Shown here in pieces: positions 18,522 through 27,621 of a DNA stretch of 31,853 bases. The translations under genes were made by a program, and so were the position numbers. Under the pieces are notes generated by a model. That model worked only from the letters and a program-made list of their open reading frames with translations, ran no database searches and had not been told where the DNA came from. The DNA is from Wolbachia sp. Lineage in GTDB: Bacteria; Pseudomonadota; Alphaproteobacteria; Rickettsiales; Anaplasmataceae. The DNA lies in assembly GCA_022836975.1 (NCBI GenBank), contig JAIXMJ010000003.1, positions 1 to 31,853 on the forward strand. Reading direction: 5' to 3'. Position 1 is the stretch's first letter, and the number at the start of each line of letters is the position of its first letter.

Positions 18522-20930
18522 TCAATCTATTATATCTACTATATATTTTTCATTTTTATCCACACAGTCACCCCACTCGATTGTTTCAGCGTTACAAACT
18601 GCTTGCAAATCATTCTCTATAGATTTATTTAATCTGTTATTTGTTTTAATCACTAATTTTTTTATGCATGACTTGATTGAAAGATTATTACTTGCCTTAA
18701 ATTTTCTTACTATACTTAATATTTGTACACAATCATCTCCTTCTTGTTCTGAAGATTGGTCGTAAATAGACACATCTGGCCAGTTACCACTACTATGTAT
18801 AGAATGATTGTCATACAACTGGTTGTATATCTCCTCTGTAATATATGGTAAAAATGGTGCAAATAAACGGAGAATAATGCTTAGTGTATATGCTAAACTC
18901 TGTTTTGCGCTTATTTCTGCTCTATATGCACGTTTCTTCACCAACTCTAAATAATTATCGCAAAAATCTTTCCAGAAAAACTCTTCTACTGCTTCTAATG
19001 CTTCACAGTATTTAAAATGTAATAAACAAGTTTTAACCCTTTCCACTACTTTGTATAATTTTGATAATACCCATTTATCTATAGTTTCATTAATTAATTC
19101 TAAATTTATCTCTTGACCTTTTTCAATAAATAAAGAAGCAAACTTACTTGCATTCCACAACTTTGTTACTAAACGTTTGCCTATCTTGAAAACATTTTCA
19201 GAAAAAATTGTATCCACTCCCAGCCTTGAATTTGCAGCCCAGTAACGTACCACATCCGCACCGTACATATCAAGTATTGATTGAGGAGTAACAATGTTTC
19301 CTTTTGATTTGCTCATTTTTTTCTTGTCATCTGCTAAACACCAGCCACTAATCATAATATTTTTCCATGGCAGTAACTCCTCATGGTATTGTGCCTTTAA
19401 AATGGTATAAAAAGCCCAAGTACGTATGATCTCATGGCTTTGGCCCCTTAAATCCGCAGGAAAAATTTTACTATCTATTAAATTATTTTCTAGACAAAGT
19501 TCTTTATTAATTGCACGCAAATTCAATTGAGGTGTAATAGCACTTGTCGCCCATGTATCCATTACATCTTGATCAGCAATAATTTCTTCTTGACTATACC
19601 CTATAGGAACGTAGCTCAAAGGATTAACAGGAAGTTCACTGATTGCAGGCAAAATTACTTTCCCTTCTTCACCTTTACGTTTTGAGTACCACACAGGAAA
19701 TGGTACACCAAAATAGCGCTGCCGTGAAATACACCAGTCCCAATTCAATCCGTCTATCCATATTTCCATACGTTTTCTCATGCACTCTGGATGCCAGTTA
19801 CACTCTCGTACCTTTTTAAGTATTTGCTCTTTTTGGTCTAAAACTTTCACAAACCACTGATATGTTGGCAAGATCTCAAGTGGTGCTCCAGATCTTTCTG
19901 CACATTTAACAGAGTGAATGATTGCTATACTATCTACAAGCAAATTCTGAGATATTAATACCTCAATAATTTTTTTTCTTGCTACAGAAGCTTTCTGACC
20001 ATTAATTATATTAAATATCTCTTTGCCATTTGATAAATTTATTTTACCATCCTTATTAATAATAATTTTTATTGGCAATTTATGTTTTTGTTGCCAATAC
20101 ACATCCAATTCATCACCAAAAGTACAACACATAACAAGTCCTGTACCTTTATCTATTTTTACTCTTTCATCAGCAATTATTGGCACTCTTTCTTGTGTAA
20201 TTGGCACTATAGCCTTTCTTATATTGTTTATAAGATGAGAATAACGTTTATCATCCGGATGACACAAAACTGCCACACATGCAGGTAACAATTCAGGGCG
20301 TGTAGTTGCTATATGGATCGGTTCATTTTCTTCAGTAAAAAAAACAATTGTATTTAAGCTAGATTCAAAATCTTTGTCCTCTATCTCTGCTTGTGCAATT
20401 GCAGTCTTATCAACTGGATCCCATAAAATAGGCTGCATTTTCCTATAGATATATCCTTTATTATACAAATCAATAAATGACATCTGAGAAAGTGTAATAG
20501 CATCTCCACTAATTGTATGATATTCTAGGCTCCAATCATAACTAATACCTACAGCTTTAAATAATTCAGTAAATTTTTGTTTTGAGTTACCAATCACTGT
20601 ATAACACATTTCTGTAAACTTCTCTCTGCCTACTTCTTTAGCACACACGTTATAAGCTTTCTCAACTAGTCTTTCAGTAGGAAGTCCATTATCATCAAAC
20701 CCTATAGGATAAAAGACATTTTTACCTAACATTCTTTGAAATCTTGCAATGAAATCTGTGTGACAATAGCTAAATATATGTCCTATATGTAACTCTCCAG
20801 ATACTGTAGGTGGAGGAGTATCAATTACAAAATTATTATTGCCTCTTCTATCCCACTTATATGTCTTACTACTTTCCCATAAATAATTGTACTTATGTTC
20901 AATTTCCTTGAAGTTATACCTTCTAAGCAT
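18522..20930 (-). CDS. valS: Valyl-tRNA synthetase
   Basis: This class I aminoacyl-tRNA synthetase charges tRNA-Val and edits Thr-tRNA-Val. I use the ATG at 20930 (802 residues), which has AAGGT 8 nt upstream; an in-frame GTG at 20954 adds eight residues. Motifs are GELHIGHIFSY (HIGH at 48-51), the editing-domain segment ATTRPELLPA (208-217), WDWCISRQRYFGVPFPVW, and KKMSKSKGN (KMSKS at 538-542), then the anticodon-binding domain. The protein is shorter than the 950-residue E. coli enzyme. It resembles the archaeal-type ValRS that I recall for Rickettsiales, with TPPPTVSGELHIGH in place of the usual bacterial opening. Confidence 0.96.
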   Translation of the reverse strand: MLRRYNFKEIEHKYNYLWESSKTYKWDRRGNNNFVIDTPPPTVSGELHIGHIFSYCHTDFIARFQRMLGKNVFYPIGFDDNGLPTERLVEKAYNVCAKEVGREKFTEMCYTVIGNSKQKFTELFKAVGISYDWSLEYHTISGDAITLSQMSFIDLYNKGYIYRKMQPILWDPVDKTAIAQAEIEDKDFESSLNTIVFFTEENEPIHIATTRPELLPACVAVLCHPDDKRYSHLINNIRKAIVPITQERVPIIADERVKIDKGTGLVMCCTFGDELDVYWQQKHKLPIKIIINKDGKINLSNGKEIFNIINGQKASVARKKIIEVLISQNLLVDSIAIIHSVKCAERSGAPLEILPTYQWFVKVLDQKEQILKKVRECNWHPECMRKRMEIWIDGLNWDWCISRQRYFGVPFPVWYSKRKGEEGKVILPAISELPVNPLSYVPIGYSQEEIIADQDVMDTWATSAITPQLNLRAINKELCLENNLIDSKIFPADLRGQSHEIIRTWAFYTILKAQYHEELLPWKNIMISGWCLADDKKKMSKSKGNIVTPQSILDMYGADVVRYWAANSRLGVDTIFSENVFKIGKRLVTKLWNASKFASLFIEKGQEINLELINETIDKWVLSKLYKVVERVKTCLLHFKYCEALEAVEEFFWKDFCDNYLELVKKRAYRAEISAKQSLAYTLSIILRLFAPFLPYITEEIYNQLYDNHSIHSSGNWPDVSIYDQSSEQEGDDCVQILSIVRKFKASNNLSIKSCIKKLVIKTNNRLNKSIENDLQAVCNAETIEWGDCVDKNEKYIVDIID

Positions 20931-20947
20931 ATAAGTTACCTTTAACG

Positions 20948-20983
20948 TTAACACAAATCCAAATTACATTAACACAAATCCAA
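20948..20983. repeat. Two 15-bp direct repeats upstream of valS
   Basis: TTAACACAAATCCAA occurs at 20948-20962 and again at 20969-20983, a 21-bp period, ending just upstream of the valS ATG. It may be chance duplication by slippage or a regulatory element. Confidence 0.6.
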
Positions 20984-21143
20984 TAATATGAAAAGGCTCA
21001 TACAAAAATTCTTTTTATTAAGTGCCACATCTTTGCATATACAGGAATTTCGCTGTTAGGATAAAAATGATATTATATGAAAAAACTAGTTGCAAATTCA
21101 GAAAATTTACGATATATTAAATGTGTTTTAAGGATGCTGAAAT

Positions 21144-21668
21144 ATGCTTATTTTGTCTTTATGTCTTTGTATTTCTATTTTTTTAATCAATGCTACTAAC
21201 AAACTGATTGTATGTTCATGTTTTTTTACATTATCAGCATTAACTACAAATGCAATAACAGAACTATATAATAAAAAGAAAGCTATTTATGCTTTGGCAT
21301 TATGTACATTTATCAATGCTGTTTTAGTATGGCACAAGTTTAATTTAATGTTATTGATTTATTTCGCTTCACTGTTCCTATCGCTTTGCTGTAGTGTAGC
21401 TATACTTGAAAAATTTAAGTCACAACTAAGTTTCTGTGTGAGAAATCTAGTTGGTATAATAACAGCTGTATCAATTGATCTTAGTATTTTAATTCCTCCT
21501 CATCTGTTTATCGAGCAGTTTCCTTTGCAAAAAGTTATCAACATATTTTCAAGGAGTTTAATGTATAAAATGTCATATGCATTAATAATAGGGTTTGTTA
21601 TATTGATAGTATCGCACATCTTACTTCAGATATCTCATAAGAAAAAGTTAAGTTCTGAAAATATGTAG
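21144..21668 (+). CDS. VUT/YhhQ-family-like integral membrane protein
   Basis: The 174-residue product has about six hydrophobic segments. It resembles the VUT (putative queuosine-precursor transporter) family in two places: LTTNAITELYNKKKAIYAL corresponds to the family D-x-x-T-E-x-Y-G motif (Asn replaces the usual Asp), and VRNLVGIITAVSIDLSILIP corresponds to the R-N-x-x-S...x-I-D-S-x-L-F segment. The likely role is uptake of a small precursor such as queuine or preQ0 across the inner membrane, but the altered motifs make that uncertain. Family proteins are usually 160-230 residues. It stands alone between valS (divergent) and the tmRNA gene. Confidence 0.55.
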   Translation: MLILSLCLCISIFLINATNKLIVCSCFFTLSALTTNAITELYNKKKAIYALALCTFINAVLVWHKFNLMLLIYFASLFLSLCCSVAILEKFKSQLSFCVRNLVGIITAVSIDLSILIPPHLFIEQFPLQKVINIFSRSLMYKMSYALIIGFVILIVSHILLQISHKKKLSSENM

Positions 21669-21860
21669 GAAGGATAGATCTTCTCATTATGGATATAATG
21701 TTAAATGGGTACACAGCATTGCTGAATAAATGCTAGCGCAGGTTGGTGTATGTTCAAGTATATTAGCTGTTTTGTATGCTCTTGAAACTTTATGCAAAAG
21801 CGGATATACTTTTTCCAATAATAGAATTGGCTTTTCTTGAAGCCATACTTAAAAGAAATG

Positions 21861-21889
21861 TTGACATTTGTTTTATATTGTTATATAAT
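21861..21889 (+). promoter_or_regulatory. ssrA promoter, full consensus
   Basis: TTGACA (21861-21866), a 17-nt spacer and TATAAT (21884-21889) match the sigma70 consensus at all twelve positions with ideal spacing. The predicted start at about 21896 falls immediately before the tmRNA acceptor piece. Confidence 0.9.
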
Positions 21890-21895
21890 AACAAT

Positions 21896-22197
21896 GTACA
21901 TTTTTGTACTATAGCAATAAACTTATTATGTAATAGGTGTATTGGACCCGAGGGCGGTACTCGGCACCTCCACTGTATTTACGGGGGTGTATTAGGATCG
22001 ACATGCATAGTAAAGATGGTAATTTTGCTCGGTTAGATACCACCGCTAAGAGTTCGTAATTTAAATGCAAACAATAATTTTGATGCAGAATGTAATGCAC
22101 TTCCACTTGCTGCTTAATATAGCACAATAAGTTCATTACTGAAGCACGGTATGGGAAACACCGGGTAACAGAAGTTTCCCAAGATGAATTGTAGTAG
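21896..22197 (+). ncRNA. ssrA: Permuted two-piece tmRNA
   Basis: tmRNA rescues stalled ribosomes and tags the nascent chain. The gene has the permuted alphaproteobacterial order. The acceptor piece comes first, ending with T-stem CCGAG/CTCGG (21948-21952, 21960-21964), acceptor strand CACCTCC (21965-21971) and discriminator A21972. A 10-nt spacer follows, then the coding piece starts with GGGGGTG (21983-21989). The two strands pair over 7 bp with a G3-U70 wobble, the alanine identity element. TTATTATGTA (21923-21932) pairs with TGCATAGTAA (22004-22013) as helix P2. The tag frame 22067-22117 reads ANNNFDAECNALPLAA. A later stem, GGGAAAC/GTTTCCC (22153-22180), suits a pseudoknot. CCA is not encoded. 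The 5' and 3' ends are approximate. Confidence 0.93.
22067..22117 (+). other. tmRNA proteolysis-tag reading frame
   Basis: From the resume codon GCA (22067) to TAA (22115-22117), 16 codons encode ANNNFDAECNALPLAA. The start AN-x-N-F and the end L-A-A, the ClpXP degron, are family features. The tag contains a cysteine. Confidence 0.9.
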
Positions 22198-22221
22198 GTA
22201 TAGATTAGCTTTCTTTACAAA

Positions 22222-23625
22222 TCAATATCCGCTTAGTATTCTTTCTACTAATTCCCTTACTTTTGGTATATGGCCGTCCGCATAAAATGGATCTTGTTTA
22301 AATTTATATACATTGTGTCCAGAAAACATTAATTCATTTTCTATATCTCCACCATGTATAATGTTTTGCAAAGTCTTTTGTATGCAAAAACTACGTGGAT
22401 CTGGTTTACGTTCCGTTGAATAATTGTCGTGGTCCTTCCAATTACTAAACAAACAATGACTTAGACATCCCATACAATTCACTTGATCATTCCTGATTTC
22501 CTTAAATTTATCAAGTGTAACAAAAATAATTGTTGAATCAGGAGTTTTCATTACTTCTGTATAACCTGTTTCAAGCCATTTTTCCGTTAACTTTTTATCT
22601 TCATTAGTAATATAAATTTTTCTATTTCTTGCACCGATTACAAATTCACTATTAAATTCTTCATTGGCACTTTCTGAAAATCTTATCTGACGTAAATTTC
22701 GTTCCTGTAATTCATGGATAAAATTATTTTTTACTGCAGACGAGTAAAATCCTGTTGGACTAAATTTATTTAAAAATACATCACCTGCTTTTAAAGTTAA
22801 CAATTTCTTTTTCCATTCTAAGGAGATGGGACTTTCCTTAGTCAAGAGTGGACGTGTGCCAAACTGAAAAGCTATGGGACCTATCTGCTGATTATCAAAC
22901 CAATGCTCCCAATCCTTCAAATGCCATACTCCTCCAGCCATAACTACAGGTGTCTTGATAAGCCCAACCTCATTCATAAACGACCTTAACTCAATCACTC
23001 TTTCAAGTGGAGCTTGTGGTAATTCTGGGTTCTCGTTATTGCTTAATCCATTATGTCCTCCAGCAAGCCACGGATCTTCATAAACTACACCACCAAGTAG
23101 ATATGATGATATTTTTCGATATGTACGCTTCCATAATGCCTTAAATGCACGCACAGAAGAAATGATAGGGTAATAATAAACTTGATATTTTGCTGCAATC
23201 TCTGCAAGCTTATATGGCATACCAGCACCGCAAGTAATACCATGAATTAAACCCTTTGTTCCTTCCAATATCTCATGTAGTACTCGTTCAGCAGAACCCA
23301 TCTCCCACAATACATTCATATGTATCCTCCCACAACCTTTAGACACTTCATTCGCTATTTTTGCCTGGCTAATTCCTGCTTTAATACTATATTCGATTAA
23401 CTCATTGTGTTTATCACACCTTGTTTTACCCTTATAAACTAATGGTACTAATTCTCCATTATCATCAACAAGTTTAGCGTTTACTCCAGAAAATGTTCCA
23501 ACAGCTTCTGCAGCAGCAAATGCTCCACTCGTTCTTCCATCGCTAATTGCAATACCCTTACCTCCTTCTATTATTGGCCACACTGCCTTTCCAGAAATGA
23601 TTATCTTTTTTATTTTATCTTTCAA
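22222..23625 (-). CDS. NPD/nitronate monooxygenase-family FMN oxidoreductase
   Basis: The 467-residue protein is a TIM-barrel flavoprotein of the 2-nitropropane-dioxygenase-like group. Features are GKGIAISDGRTSGAFAAAEA near the start, GITCGAGMPYKL (129-140), the FMN phosphate segment WLAGGHNG (186-193), and VVMAGGVW then FQFGTRPLLTKES (the GTRF-like motif). A C-terminal extension carries a Cys cluster, NCMGCLSHC (Cys384, 387 and 391) plus Cys414, which might bind a metal or Fe-S cluster. It starts at TTG (23623-23625) with GGGGA 5 nt upstream. It is the third gene after ftsZ and ybeY, 39 bp from ybeY. The substrate is unknown. Confidence 0.85.
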   Translation of the reverse strand: MKDKIKKIIISGKAVWPIIEGGKGIAISDGRTSGAFAAAEAVGTFSGVNAKLVDDNGELVPLVYKGKTRCDKHNELIEYSIKAGISQAKIANEVSKGCGRIHMNVLWEMGSAERVLHEILEGTKGLIHGITCGAGMPYKLAEIAAKYQVYYYPIISSVRAFKALWKRTYRKISSYLLGGVVYEDPWLAGGHNGLSNNENPELPQAPLERVIELRSFMNEVGLIKTPVVMAGGVWHLKDWEHWFDNQQIGPIAFQFGTRPLLTKESPISLEWKKKLLTLKAGDVFLNKFSPTGFYSSAVKNNFIHELQERNLRQIRFSESANEEFNSEFVIGARNRKIYITNEDKKLTEKWLETGYTEVMKTPDSTIIFVTLDKFKEIRNDQVNCMGCLSHCLFSNWKDHDNYSTERKPDPRSFCIQKTLQNIIHGGDIENELMFSGHNVYKFKQDPFYADGHIPKVRELVERILSGY

Positions 23626-23664
23626 AATATCCCCATTTAACCACTCATATATTTTACCTAATAA

Positions 23665-24111
23665 CTACAATTTTTTGTAGTCAAGTAAAACTAAAATTGC
23701 ATGTTCCAAGTTTTTCATTATTATTTCCTCTGCTTGTGTCTTATGATCATAACCAAGTAAATGCAATAATCCATGTATCAACATATGTGCAATATGCTCA
23801 AAAATAGGTATATCATATTCATACGACTCTTTTTGTATAGTACCTATTGAAAGCGCTATATCCCCTAAATCACACTCATTAGATAGATGTTCACAAGGAA
23901 ATGATAATACATTAGTTGGTGCATCAATCTTACGAAACTTTAAGTTAAGTTTACGCATAAAACAATCATTGACCAGAGCCACAGAGATACTTGGATTATA
24001 ATGCGCTATATCTAACTTTTGTAGTGCAGTATTTATAACTTGTAACACAAAGCCTTTTGGATTCTCAATCACATCATACCATTTATGTTCAAGAACATTC
24101 AGCTCCAACAC
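23665..24111 (-). CDS. ybeY: rRNA maturation endoribonuclease YbeY
   Basis: YbeY is a zinc-dependent RNase needed for 16S 3'-end maturation and 70S quality control. The 148-residue protein carries the metal motif [11 protein letters not shown] (113-123), preceded by HIAHML, and the family segments [28 protein letters not shown] and PTNVLSFP, with [13 protein letters not shown] ahead of the metal motif. It starts at GTG (24109-24111) only 7 nt after the ftsZ stop. The Shine-Dalgarno-like AGGAG lies inside the ftsZ end but 17 nt away, so coupling with ftsZ translation is likely. The length is normal for the family. Confidence 0.95.
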   Translation of the reverse strand: MLELNVLEHKWYDVIENPKGFVLQVINTALQKLDIAHYNPSISVALVNDCFMRKLNLKFRKIDAPTNVLSFPCEHLSNECDLGDIALSIGTIQKESYEYDIPIFEHIAHMLIHGLLHLLGYDHKTQAEEIIMKNLEHAILVLLDYKKL

Positions 24112-24118
24112 GTGCTAG

Positions 24119-25312
24119 TTACTTCTTTCTCCTCAAATATGCGGGTATATCATACACATTACCACTCCATTTAGCTTTGTCTTCTGATTCTCTATTTTTC
24201 TGAACAGTACAATCATTTTCTTGCCGTTCAACATGACTTTCGGATTGACTGTAAGACCATTTAAATGTTTCTTTATTACCTCTTTCACTCTGATCAACAT
24301 CTACATCTGTACGTCCGTCAATTCCAGTAGCAAGCACAGAAACACGTATCCTACCTTCCATTGCCTCATCAAAAGTAGCACCAAATATTATATTAGCATT
24401 CTCATCTACCTCTTCACGTACTCTATTTGCTGCAGAATCAACTTCAAATAAAGTCATATCTAAGCCACCAGTAATATTAATCAATATTCCTTGTGCACCT
24501 TTCATTGACACATTATCAAGTAGAGGATTAGATATTGCAGCCTCTGCAGCATTAATTGCCCTATCTTCTCCTTCTGCTTCTCCTGTACCAATCATTGCTT
24601 TTCCCATTTCACTCATTACTGTTTCTATATCAGCAAAATCAAGGTTGATGAGCCCAGGCATAACCATTAAATCAGTTACTCCTCTAATCCCTATATGTAG
24701 CACATTATCAGCAAGCTTGAATGCATCAGAGAATGTGGTCTTTTCATTCGCAATTCTAAATAAATTCTGGTTGGGAATTACAATAAGCGTATCCACATAC
24801 TTCTGTAATTCTTCTAAGCCAAGTTCAGCTATCCTCATCCGTCTCACACCTTCAAAGCTAAATGGTTTAGTCACAACCCCAACAGTTAAAATCTTTTTTT
24901 CTTTTGATACTTTGTCTCTTACTGCAGCTTTAGCTTCTCTTGCAGCTTTAGCAATTACCGGTGCTGCACCAGTACCTGTACCACCACCCATTCCAGCTGT
25001 AATAAAGAGCATATGACTATCCTTTATATGCTCCATAATCTCATCAATCGACTCTTCTGCTGCACCTTTACCAACATCCGGTAAAGCACCAGCACCTAAA
25101 CCCTTAGTCAAATTAATACCAAGCTGAATTTTTTTATTACATAAGGATTTTTCTAACGCTTGAGCATCTGTATTTGCTACAACAAAATTCACCCCTTGTA
25201 AGTTGGACTGAATCATGTTATTTACAGCATTTCCACCAGCACCACCTACACCTACCACAGTAATTCTAGGATGTAACACTGGTAATTCTGGTAAATTGAG
25301 ATCGATCGACAT
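24119..25312 (-). CDS. ftsZ: Cell division protein FtsZ
   Basis: FtsZ is the tubulin-like GTPase that forms the division ring. The 397-residue protein has the N-terminal [13 protein letters not shown] nucleotide loop, the tubulin signature [10 protein letters not shown] (109-118), the T7 synergy loop [11 protein letters not shown] that supplies the catalytic Asp residues, and a variable charged linker from about 325 ([13 protein letters not shown]...). It ends in IPAYLRRKK, the conserved tail peptide that contacts FtsA- or ZipA-like partners. The gene starts the minus-strand run ftsZ-ybeY-NPD; ftsA and ftsQ are not adjacent, in keeping with a scattered dcw cluster in this family. Confidence 0.98.
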   Translation of the reverse strand: MSIDLNLPELPVLHPRITVVGVGGAGGNAVNNMIQSNLQGVNFVVANTDAQALEKSLCNKKIQLGINLTKGLGAGALPDVGKGAAEESIDEIMEHIKDSHMLFITAGMGGGTGTGAAPVIAKAAREAKAAVRDKVSKEKKILTVGVVTKPFSFEGVRRMRIAELGLEELQKYVDTLIVIPNQNLFRIANEKTTFSDAFKLADNVLHIGIRGVTDLMVMPGLINLDFADIETVMSEMGKAMIGTGEAEGEDRAINAAEAAISNPLLDNVSMKGAQGILINITGGLDMTLFEVDSAANRVREEVDENANIIFGATFDEAMEGRIRVSVLATGIDGRTDVDVDQSERGNKETFKWSYSQSESHVERQENDCTVQKNRESEDKAKWSGNVYDIPAYLRRKK

Positions 25313-25491
25313 TCAAATATAAATTCATTTGACAATTAAATACTACTTAATTTTAATAATAAGCAAACACTTTCCATTACTTTACACTCCACCTATTTTA
25401 TAATTTTATATTATAATATATTATAAAGCAACAAAAAAACTCAACCTATGCAGGAAAAGTGCTATATTCCCCTTCCCTATTCCATTAAGCT

Positions 25492-26229
25492 TTAATAATC
25501 TATACCTATCAAGTATAAACCATAAGGTGGTGCAGTAGTACCAGCATAATTCCTGTCTTGGTTATTTAATATTTTGAGTATCTGGTCTGGATCAATATTG
25601 TTGCTTCCAAACTCAACTAGTGTACCTACCATTATCCTAACCTGATTATGCAGAAAAGAAAGTGCAGATATTCTAATATAGAGATGGTCTTGATCCTGTA
25701 TAATCTCAATACTGTCAATTGTTTTAATTGGACTTTTGGATTGACAATATTTTGAGCGGAAACTTGAGAAATCATGTTTTCCTACCAGATATTTAGCAGC
25801 TTTGCACATAATTTCTATACTAAGAGGTTTAAATATTTGCCATATACGTCCGTTCTCTAATACTGTAGGAGCATAACGATTAATTATTCTATACTCATAA
25901 TGCCTTTTTTTGGCTGAAAATCTTGCATGAAATGTTTCATTAACAATTTCAGCATTAATAACTGCTATATCAGTCGACTTTAAATGATAATTTGCTGCAT
26001 TTCTTATCCTATACGGTTCAAACTCCTTGCGTATATCAAAGTGCGCAACTTGCCCTAAAGCATGTACTCCTGCATCTGTTCTACCACCACAATATAGTGT
26101 GACTTTTTCATGAGAAAAATTATATATAGCATTTTCAATTGTTTCCTGTACTGAACTTATAGACTGCTTCTGTTTTTGCCAACCTGAAAATTCACTTCCA
26201 TTGTACTCTATAGTTATTTTGTATCTCAT
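25492..26229 (-). CDS. truA: tRNA pseudouridine synthase A
   Basis: TruA isomerises uridines 38-40 in the tRNA anticodon arm. The 245-residue protein has the opening RYKITIEYNGSEFSGWQKQ, the catalytic motif GGRTDAGVHALGQVAHF (Asp52), FHARFSAKKRHYEYRI, KHDFSSFRSK, and a C-terminal segment FLHNQVRIMVGTLVEFG that closes the active site. The length is normal for the family. It diverges from recA with 61 bp between the start codons, so both promoters must lie in that gap. A 179-bp gap separates its 3' end from the ftsZ start on the same strand. Confidence 0.97.
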   Translation of the reverse strand: MRYKITIEYNGSEFSGWQKQKQSISSVQETIENAIYNFSHEKVTLYCGGRTDAGVHALGQVAHFDIRKEFEPYRIRNAANYHLKSTDIAVINAEIVNETFHARFSAKKRHYEYRIINRYAPTVLENGRIWQIFKPLSIEIMCKAAKYLVGKHDFSSFRSKYCQSKSPIKTIDSIEIIQDQDHLYIRISALSFLHNQVRIMVGTLVEFGSNNIDPDQILKILNNQDRNYAGTTAPPYGLYLIGIDY

Positions 26230-26290
26230 AAAATGATTGCAGTATTAACAATCTAGGGTATCATAATAGCATGAGTATTTTAAGTAAATT

Positions 26291-27349
26291 ATGGTAGATT
26301 CAGTAGATAACAAACAAAAAGCACTTGATAATGCGATCAGTCAAATTGAAAAGGCTTTTGGTAAAGGTGCAATAATGAAACTGAAACAAAATCCAGTAGA
26401 AAAAATAGATACCATATCTACAGGATCTATAGCTCTTGATTTTGCACTAGGTGTCGGTGGACTACCGAAGGGACGCATAATTGAGATATTTGGTCCTGAA
26501 AGTTCTGGTAAGACTACTCTTGCTTTACATGTGATTGCTGAAGCACAAAAGAATGGTGGTGCATGTGCATTTATTGATGCAGAACATGCACTGGATGTGT
26601 TATATGCCCGTAAGTTAGGAGTGAACGCTGATGATCTTGTCATTTCACAACCAGATACCGGAGAGCAGGCATTGCATATAGTTGAATACTTAGTATGTTC
26701 AGGCGCAGTTGATGTAATAGTGATTGACTCAGTTGCTGCTTTAACACCACGAGCTGAAATTGAGGGTGATATGGGCGATCAACATATGGGGTTACAAGCA
26801 AGACTTTTAAGTCATGGGTTACGTAAATTAACTTCCGCTGTGTCAAAAGCAAATTGCATACTAATTTTCATCAATCAGATACGCATGAAAATAGGGGTGG
26901 TTTATGGAAATCCAGAAACTACAACAGGTGGTAATGCGTTAAAGTTCTATACTTCTATCAGGCTAGATATAAGGAAGACCGGTACTATAAAAGACAAAGA
27001 AAATATTGCAGGAAACGAAACAAAGGTAAAAGTTGTAAAAAATAAGGTTGCACCTCCATTCCGAGAAGCAAAATTTGATATTATGTATAATGAGGGAATA
27101 TCAAAATTTGGTGAAATAATAGATATGGGTGTAAAATTCGGCATTATTGAGAAATCAGGTGCTTATTATTCATATAACAATACACGTCTTGGACAAGGCA
27201 GAGAAAATACAAAAAATTACCTTAGGGCTAATCAAGAAGTTACATTTGAAATAGAGGCAAAAATTAGAGAATTACTAAAAAATAATAGTAATTTTAGTAT
27301 TGATATAGAAGACTCTGAAGAAGATAAACTTAAAGAAGCAATTTTCTAA
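26291..27349 (+). CDS. recA: Recombinase A
   Basis: RecA drives strand exchange in homologous recombination and, where LexA exists, the SOS response. The 352-residue protein carries the Walker A motif GPESSGKTT (68-76), the MAW-like segments, [19 protein letters not shown] with Walker B and loop L1, and [22 protein letters not shown] with loop L2. It ends in an acidic C-terminal tail ([15 protein letters not shown]). All catalytic positions look intact. It heads an overlapping chain: the stop TAA shares one base with the bolA ATG. I see no LexA-box-like palindrome in the 61 bp before it. Confidence 0.99.
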   Translation: MVDSVDNKQKALDNAISQIEKAFGKGAIMKLKQNPVEKIDTISTGSIALDFALGVGGLPKGRIIEIFGPESSGKTTLALHVIAEAQKNGGACAFIDAEHALDVLYARKLGVNADDLVISQPDTGEQALHIVEYLVCSGAVDVIVIDSVAALTPRAEIEGDMGDQHMGLQARLLSHGLRKLTSAVSKANCILIFINQIRMKIGVVYGNPETTTGGNALKFYTSIRLDIRKTGTIKDKENIAGNETKVKVVKNKVAPPFREAKFDIMYNEGISKFGEIIDMGVKFGIIEKSGAYYSYNNTRLGQGRENTKNYLRANQEVTFEIEAKIRELLKNNSNFSIDIEDSEEDKLKEAIF

Positions 27350-27621
27350 TGGATTTCATTAAAGCAATAGCAAAACAGATACGTAATGCTATTAATGTAA
27401 TTAAGATTGAAATTGTTAACGAATCAGAAAAGCATGCAGATCATTATCCTGCTTCTACATTACCTTCACACATTAGATTAATAATTGTATCTGATGATTT
27501 CATTGATATGAGTGCCTTACAAAGACATAGGTTAATCTATAAATTATTAGAAAATGAAATAAAGCTTTTACATGCAATTTCGCTTGATTTATACACTAAC
27601 AATGAGTACAACAACTACTAA
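27349..27621 (+). CDS. BolA-family protein
   Basis: BolA proteins work with monothiol glutaredoxins in [2Fe-2S] cluster handling. The 90-residue product shows the short BolA fold: NESEKHADHYPASTLPSHIR matches the family N-x-S-x-x-H-x-x-H...S-H-F-R pattern, with the conserved His residues, followed by IIVSDDFIDMSALQRHRLIY (the R-H-R-x-I/V-Y/N motif) and LLHAISLDLYT (I-H-A-L-S-x-x-x-x-T). Its ATG overlaps the recA stop (TAATG), and its 3' end overlaps metC by 20 nt, so it is translated as part of the recA chain. The exact subclass (BolA or IbaG-like) is not decided. Confidence 0.85.
   Translation: MDFIKAIAKQIRNAINVIKIEIVNESEKHADHYPASTLPSHIRLIIVSDDFIDMSALQRHRLIYKLLENEIKLLHAISLDLYTNNEYNNY

Noticed and set aside
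21776..22036. 86-codon plus-strand ORF over the ssrA promoter
   Set aside because: It overlaps the consensus promoter and the tmRNA acceptor piece, and no family is recognisable, so it is taken as a chance frame.
21909..22136. 75-codon minus-strand ORF over the tmRNA
   Set aside because: It is antisense to a structured RNA gene and has no coding signature.
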